From NCBI GenBank assembly GCA_019192455.1, contig JAHCML010000006.1, forward strand, positions 253,893 to 317,892: DNA of 64,000 bases. Reading direction: 5' to 3'. The notes under the pieces were generated by a model. That model was not told the origin of the DNA and searched no databases. It worked only from the letters and a program-made list of their open reading frames with translations. The position numbers and the translations under genes were made by a program. Origin of the DNA: Alphaproteobacteria bacterium SS10. GTDB lineage: Bacteria; Pseudomonadota; Alphaproteobacteria; TMED2. Below, piece after piece: positions 60,501 to 64,000 of the stretch (position 1 is the stretch's first letter; the number at the start of each line of letters is the position of its first letter).

Positions 60501-60612
60501 GGTTCGTCCCACGATTATAAAATCCCCATTAATCCTCGGCCGCGAACTTACGCCGTTGCACGCCCCATTGGCAAGCAAAGCGGTGCCGCGCTGATGCTTC
60601 GCATATCAGGGT

Positions 60613-61932
60613 TTACAGCTGGGAATTCAACCAGCTGGCAATCGGTTCCCAAACCTTAGTCTGGGCGCTGGACCCAACCACCAAGCCAACATGGCCGAGT
60701 GAGACCTGCATCGGCTCTGCTTGTGGGATCACCGCCGCCAATGCCTGGGCCGAGGCTGGCGGGACAATGCGGTCATGGTCGGGGATGACAACCAAGCTTG
60801 GCGCCTCAATGGTTTGTGGGGTGACCGGGAGGCCCGCAATGCGCCAATTCCCATGGGCCGGATCATTCCGGCCATACCAACCACGCAGGCATTCATGCGC
60901 CACCTTGGCCGGCAGCGGGATGCCATCATTCAGCCAATCCTCAAGCGCGACAAACGCCTCAATCTGCTCAGCTTGATCATCGATGGATGGGTCAAGCGCT
61001 GCGAAATTGGCGAACTTCCGCGGCACCAACAGCGGGTCTAGGCTGGCGAACAGGCTTTGAATGGCATCAACCGGCAGGGCGCCCCATTGATCGACAAAGG
61101 GGGCAATCGCCTCATAAGCGGCCGCCACCCGGCGCGCGGCCGGTGCGCCCATGGCATGGAATGACCAGGGGGTGGCCAGCAGAACCAGAGCCCGCACATC
61201 CAATGGGCGCCGCCAAGCAAGCGCAGCGGCCAGCATTCCACCCATACAATAGCCAAGCACAGGCAGGGAGGATTGCCGGGTCAGGCGGCGGGCCGCATCC
61301 AGCGTCCGCTCAAGCCGCCCGGCGACATAATCGGTCAGGGTAAAATCATGCTCAAGTGGCCCGGGCGTGCCCCAATCCACCATCAGTGGCCGAAACCCCT
61401 GCCCGGCCAACCAGCGCATTAGGCTCGTGCTCTCGGTCAAATCCAGGATGTAACCGCGATTGATCAGCGATGGAACGACGAGGATCGGCTTTGCCTTAGG
61501 GTCCGTGCCGTAATCCAGAAGGCGGGTTGCCCCCTCGGCCCAAATCACCGGTGGCTCTGTGAGATCACGGCGATACTCGGCATGGCGATAGCGCTCGACG
61601 CCGGTGAAAAACTGGCCGAGGCGGCGGCGGGCTTCAATATCGATGGCGTTAGTGATCTCGCGCTGGCTATCAGCCTCGGCACCGCGCTTTAGCGGGTCAG
61701 CTGCGTCCGCCTGTACCCGTGTCGCGATCTTCTGCCGGAGTTGGTCGGCCCGTGCCTTCAAGCGCGGATGCCAGATCGGCGAGCCGTTGTTCCAGAGATG
61801 CCAACCGGTTGAAGAGCTGAGCCATGTCACCATCGCCGCCTGCATGTGCAGCGGCAGCGGACGCGGACCCTGACGCAGCGGCGTCTGGCTGTCCTGATTG
61901 CTGTCCGGGCTGTTGGGTGGCGTCTGGCTCAT
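60613..61932 (-). CDS. phaC: PHB synthase-type alpha/beta hydrolase (PhaC)
   Basis: A 439-residue polyhydroxyalkanoate synthase-like enzyme, polymerising (R)-3-hydroxyacyl-CoA. The synthase lipase-like box is LGYCMGG with nucleophile Cys229, with Asp in PDHDRIVPP and His in LGHVGLVVG. N-terminal landmarks are RPLPLHMQAAM and a WHPRLKARADQL segment. It is shorter than class I/II synthases (about 560-590) and longer than class III (about 355), and lies beside a PhaE-like gene whose last 236 nt overlap its start out of phase. ATG 61932 is supported by the conserved N-terminal region; later ATGs (61845, 61833) would cut it. Confidence 0.9.
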   Translation of the reverse strand: MSQTPPNSPDSNQDSQTPLRQGPRPLPLHMQAAMVTWLSSSTGWHLWNNGSPIWHPRLKARADQLRQKIATRVQADAADPLKRGAEADSQREITNAIDIEARRRLGQFFTGVERYRHAEYRRDLTEPPVIWAEGATRLLDYGTDPKAKPILVVPSLINRGYILDLTESTSLMRWLAGQGFRPLMVDWGTPGPLEHDFTLTDYVAGRLERTLDAARRLTRQSSLPVLGYCMGGMLAAALAWRRPLDVRALVLLATPWSFHAMGAPAARRVAAAYEAIAPFVDQWGALPVDAIQSLFASLDPLLVPRKFANFAALDPSIDDQAEQIEAFVALEDWLNDGIPLPAKVAHECLRGWYGRNDPAHGNWRIAGLPVTPQTIEAPSLVVIPDHDRIVPPASAQALAAVIPQAEPMQVSLGHVGLVVGSSAQTKVWEPIASWLNSQL

Positions 61933-62335
61933 TATTGTCGTTCTTCGGCTGAGCGGCAGGGAAAGGCGGGGTAAAGCCCATACCTTGGTTCGTGCCCTGG
62001 CTCGGCATTGGTCCAGTTGGGTAGCCAGCCGCAGGGTTCATGGGCGGTTGCTGGCCATCCTGACCATACATCCCACCCGCCATACCGCCGGACATTCCGT
62101 TGGGCGAAGCATACAAATTCGCAGCGCTAAGTAAATTCGCGAAATTCGCAAAAGCGGCCGCGCTTGGCCCCATCATCTGAAAGCCACGCGCCATCGCCTC
62201 GGCCACCATGGGGTCGGTGGCAAGGGCCGTCCATTGATCCTGCCACAAATCCAGGTACTGGCGGGCCAGTTCGTCGAATTCGGGGGCAGCACCATCAGCG
62301 CCATTGCTGGCTTTTGGGTCGGTGTCGTCGCTCAT
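61697..62335 (-). CDS. PhaE-like PHB synthase-associated protein
   Basis: A 213-residue protein upstream of phaC. Residues 12-70 are an amphipathic, aromatic-rich helix region (LARQYLDLWQDQWTALATDP) resembling PhaE/phasin proteins; the middle is Gly/Met/Pro/Gln-rich low-complexity; the end is a coiled-coil (FNRLASLEQRLADLASAL). It likely partners PhaC or coats granules. Start ATG 62335 follows the longer in-frame extension that lies in the regulatory region. Its 3' 236 nt overlap phaC in another frame. Assignment to PhaE is by position and features. Confidence 0.72.
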   Translation of the reverse strand: MSDDTDPKASNGADGAAPEFDELARQYLDLWQDQWTALATDPMVAEAMARGFQMMGPSAAAFANFANLLSAANLYASPNGMSGGMAGGMYGQDGQQPPMNPAAGYPTGPMPSQGTNQGMGFTPPFPAAQPKNDNNEPDATQQPGQQSGQPDAAASGSASAAAAHAGGDGDMAQLFNRLASLEQRLADLASALEGTGRPTPAEDRDTGTGGRS

Positions 62336-62440
62336 TTGCGGCGCACTATAAAAACCACGCGATGGAAAAGGCCAGCGGGTTTTTGCCCCGCATGCGAACG
62401 GTCTGGGCTGCGCCTGGTTCATGCTGCAGGGTTTACGCTC

Positions 62441-62518
62441 AATGCTGCGCAGCATTTGCGATGCACAATATTGCTTGGACTCAAACGGCAACCAGCGCTA
62501 AATGTTTGGCAATATTGC
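62441..62518. promoter_or_regulatory. TGC-rich palindromes between phaE-like and phaR genes (PhaR operator candidates)
   Basis: AATGCTGCGCAGCATT (62441-62456) is a perfect 16-bp palindrome; GCAATATTGC (62509-62518) is another perfect dyad and CAATATTG (62466-62473) a third. PhaR proteins are known to bind TGC-rich sites near pha genes, and this is the 257-bp divergent region between phaR and the phaE-phaC genes. Confidence 0.6.
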
Positions 62519-62592
62519 AGTTGCTAACGACCCAACCGGGCGTGGCGGCGATCGCAAAACAATGAATACAACAAAATGGGATAGGGCCCCCG

Positions 62593-63180
62593 ATGAACGC
62601 CAAAGCGACCAAAGACGACGCGCCGATCACGATTAAGAAGTACGCGAACCGGCGGCTCTACAACACGGCGACCAGCTCCTATGTAACCCTCGACCACCTC
62701 TCCAAGATGGTAAAGGCTGGCGAAGACTTCGTGGTTTATGACGCGAAAAGCGGCGATGACATCACGCGCTCTGTCCTCACCCAGATCATCGTTGAGGAAG
62801 AGTCCAAGGGTGAAAACCTGCTGCCGACCAGCTTCCTCCGCCAACTCATCGGCATGTATGGCGAGAACATGCAGATGCTCGTCCCCCACTATCTTGAGCA
62901 AGCGATGCAGAGCTTTGCCAAGAACCAGGAGCAGATGGGCGAGATGTTCCGCGACAGCATGGGTGGCATGGGCGGTATGTTCGGCCTGAAGCAGATGGAA
63001 GAGCTGAACAAACAAAACCGCGCGATGTTTGAGCAGGCCATGCGCATGTTCAGCCCAACCGGCATGGATGATGCTGGGGACAAGCCAGCCGCCAAAGCTG
63101 GCGGCGGTGAAGATCTCGATGAGCTTAATCGCAAGATCGATGAGCTACAGCAGCAACTTAAAACCATGACCGGCAAGTAA
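62593..63180 (+). CDS. phaR: PHB synthesis repressor PhaR
   Basis: PhaR senses PHB and represses phasin and pha genes. 195 residues. The N-terminal DNA-binding domain has ITIKKYANRRLYNTATSSYVTL and ITRSVLTQIIVEEESKG; then QLIGMYGENMQMLVPHYLEQAM; the C-terminus is Met/Gln/Gly-rich (GEMFRDSMGGMGGMFG) and ends in a short coiled coil (DELNRKIDELQQQLK). Divergent from the PhaE-like gene over palindromic operators, which would allow autoregulation. Converges with the EAL gene. Confidence 0.95.
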   Translation: MNAKATKDDAPITIKKYANRRLYNTATSSYVTLDHLSKMVKAGEDFVVYDAKSGDDITRSVLTQIIVEEESKGENLLPTSFLRQLIGMYGENMQMLVPHYLEQAMQSFAKNQEQMGEMFRDSMGGMGGMFGLKQMEELNKQNRAMFEQAMRMFSPTGMDDAGDKPAAKAGGGEDLDELNRKIDELQQQLKTMTGK

Positions 63181-63191
63181 GCGCTGATCGC

Positions 63192-64000
63192 TTAACCGGC
63201 GGTCCGCTTAACTGGAGAGTCTTTGAGGAAGTCTGGCGTCATGCTGGGCTCCCCGATACCATATCCCTGCAGATAATCGACACCAGCGGAGGCGAGCACA
63301 TCCTCCTCCGCCTTGGTTTCGACGAACTCAGCCACCGTTGGCACGCCGAGGCCAGCCGCCAGATGCAGCAGCGTCTGTACAAAGAGGCGGTTATCCTGGT
63401 TCTCACTCAACCCCTGGATAAACGAGCCATCGATTTTCAATAGATCGATGGTTAGGGCACGCAGCTGTCCAAAGGATGTGTAACCAGCACCAAAGTCATC
63501 AAGCGCCACCCGGCATCCAAGATCGCGCATGGAGCCGATGAAGCGCTGGGCCTCCACCAAATCCTCAATGGCAACGGTTTCCGTGATTTCGATGATCAAC
63601 CGCTTGGCCACATCCGGCAGATCCTGAAGATCGACCGCCACACTACGGGTCCAGGCACGGTCAGCGACCGTAAGGCTGGACACATTGATCGAGAGCGAGA
63701 CCTCTGGATGCGCCTCTAGCACACGGATCGCCTGATCAATGGCGTAGCGATCAACGGAGCGGCCAAGACCCAGACGCTCAATCGCCGGCATGATCTGGCC
63801 GGCGGTCAGCCAATTGCCGCGACCATCAGGGATACGCAACAGCGCCTCGTAGAACACCACCTCGTGCCCATCGGTGGTGACAACGGGCTGATAGGCCAGG
63901 CTGGCCTGCCGCTTGGTCAACGCGTTCTTCACCGTCTCAGCCATGGCGAGGCTGTAACGTTGGGCAGCGCGCTGCTCCTCATTCAGCTGATAGCGGCGAT
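63192..64000 (-). CDS. EAL-domain cyclic-di-GMP phosphodiesterase, 5' part cut by the window
   Basis: The C-terminal EAL domain of a c-di-GMP phosphodiesterase. All key catalytic residues are present: FYEALLR (Glu), LSINVSS (Asn), IIEITET (Glu), ALDDFGAGYTS (Asp-Asp), LLKIDGSFI (Lys), VAEFVE (Glu) and YLQGYG (Gln). Upstream the frame stays open to base 63998 (RYQLNEEQRAAQ before Met at 63944), so the protein extends outside the window, perhaps with a GGDEF or sensory domain. It converges with phaR (11-nt gap). Confidence 0.92.
   Translation of the reverse strand, partial: RRYQLNEEQRAAQRYSLAMAETVKNALTKRQASLAYQPVVTTDGHEVVFYEALLRIPDGRGNWLTAGQIMPAIERLGLGRSVDRYAIDQAIRVLEAHPEVSLSINVSSLTVADRAWTRSVAVDLQDLPDVAKRLIIEITETVAIEDLVEAQRFIGSMRDLGCRVALDDFGAGYTSFGQLRALTIDLLKIDGSFIQGLSENQDNRLFVQTLLHLAAGLGVPTVAEFVETKAEEDVLASAGVDYLQGYGIGEPSMTPDFLKDSPVKRTAG

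Noticed and set aside
62164-62565. Open frames on the plus strand across the phaE-like gene start and the operator region
   Set aside because: They mirror the phaE-like gene and cross the palindromic control region; no known product.

Overview
The window is chromosomal DNA of a Gram-negative alphaproteobacterium, most likely a Rhodospirillales-type organism. The evidence is a high-GC sequence with dense operons and stop/start overlaps, the cell-cycle methyltransferase CcrM, an F0 operon encoding both b and b' subunits (atpI-B-E-b'-b), the PHB regulator PhaR with phaA/phaB, ETF-quinone oxidoreductase, a DivJ/PleC-type sensor kinase, and the block proA-nadD-rsfS-rlmH-gpmI-envC-ctpA-(deacetylase)-rppH. 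It is almost entirely core genome. I see no prophage, insertion sequence, CRISPR array or integron. One tRNA gene, tRNA-Gln(UUG), is present.

Layout. 1-6.8 kb: a MoxR / DUF58 / BatA-DUF4159 / large membrane protein operon; the MoxR gene is cut by the left edge. 7-13 kb: a PdhS-like histidine kinase, then cydDC, with CydC carrying an extra C-terminal DUF454 membrane domain. 13-25 kb: a YdeI-type protein, a TSUP permease, tRNA-Gln, a membrane-anchored Sel1-repeat protein, ispE, a TPR lipoprotein and ETF-QO, followed by uracil-DNA glycosylase, a lytic transglycosylase and moaB. 25-35 kb: a radical SAM protein behind an SOS box, a DODA-like dioxygenase and a DoxX protein opposite a LysR regulator, rnhB, ccrM, folB, an M23 peptidase, a DUF1194 protein and mutY. 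34.6-42.4 kb: dciA-like, dsbA-like, smc and the F0 operon. 42.4-46.7 kb: an acyl-CoA-ligase-like protein, an SDR-like protein and a KpsC-like glycosyltransferase. 46.7-57 kb: the proA...rppH block. 57-64 kb: a DMT transporter and Nudix hydrolase, then PHB metabolism (phaB, phaA, phaC, a PhaE-like gene, divergent phaR), and an EAL phosphodiesterase cut by the right edge.

How the genes work together. PHB: PhaA condenses acetyl-CoA, PhaB reduces the product, PhaC with the PhaE-like protein polymerises it, and PhaR (divergent, behind TGC-rich palindromes) is the likely repressor. Envelope: a lytic transglycosylase, an EnvC-like activator, an M23 peptidase, CtpA and DsbA-like and TPR proteins act in the periplasm. 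Genome maintenance: MutY, UDG, RNase HII, SMC, the DciA-like protein and CcrM.

The strongest unusual signals are: (1) two adjacent co-directional genes, an acyl-CoA-ligase-like and an SDR-like protein, that both lack the catalytic residues of their families; (2) a 236-nt out-of-phase overlap between the phaE-like and phaC genes; (3) a CydC-DUF454 fusion; (4) five GANTC sites within 81 bp upstream of the GANTC methyltransferase gene, two of them in the arms of a hairpin; (5) an alphaproteobacterial SOS box before a radical SAM gene; (6) a probable CTG start codon in a CTGA stop/start overlap; (7) two mutually exclusive hairpins between atpE and the b' gene.
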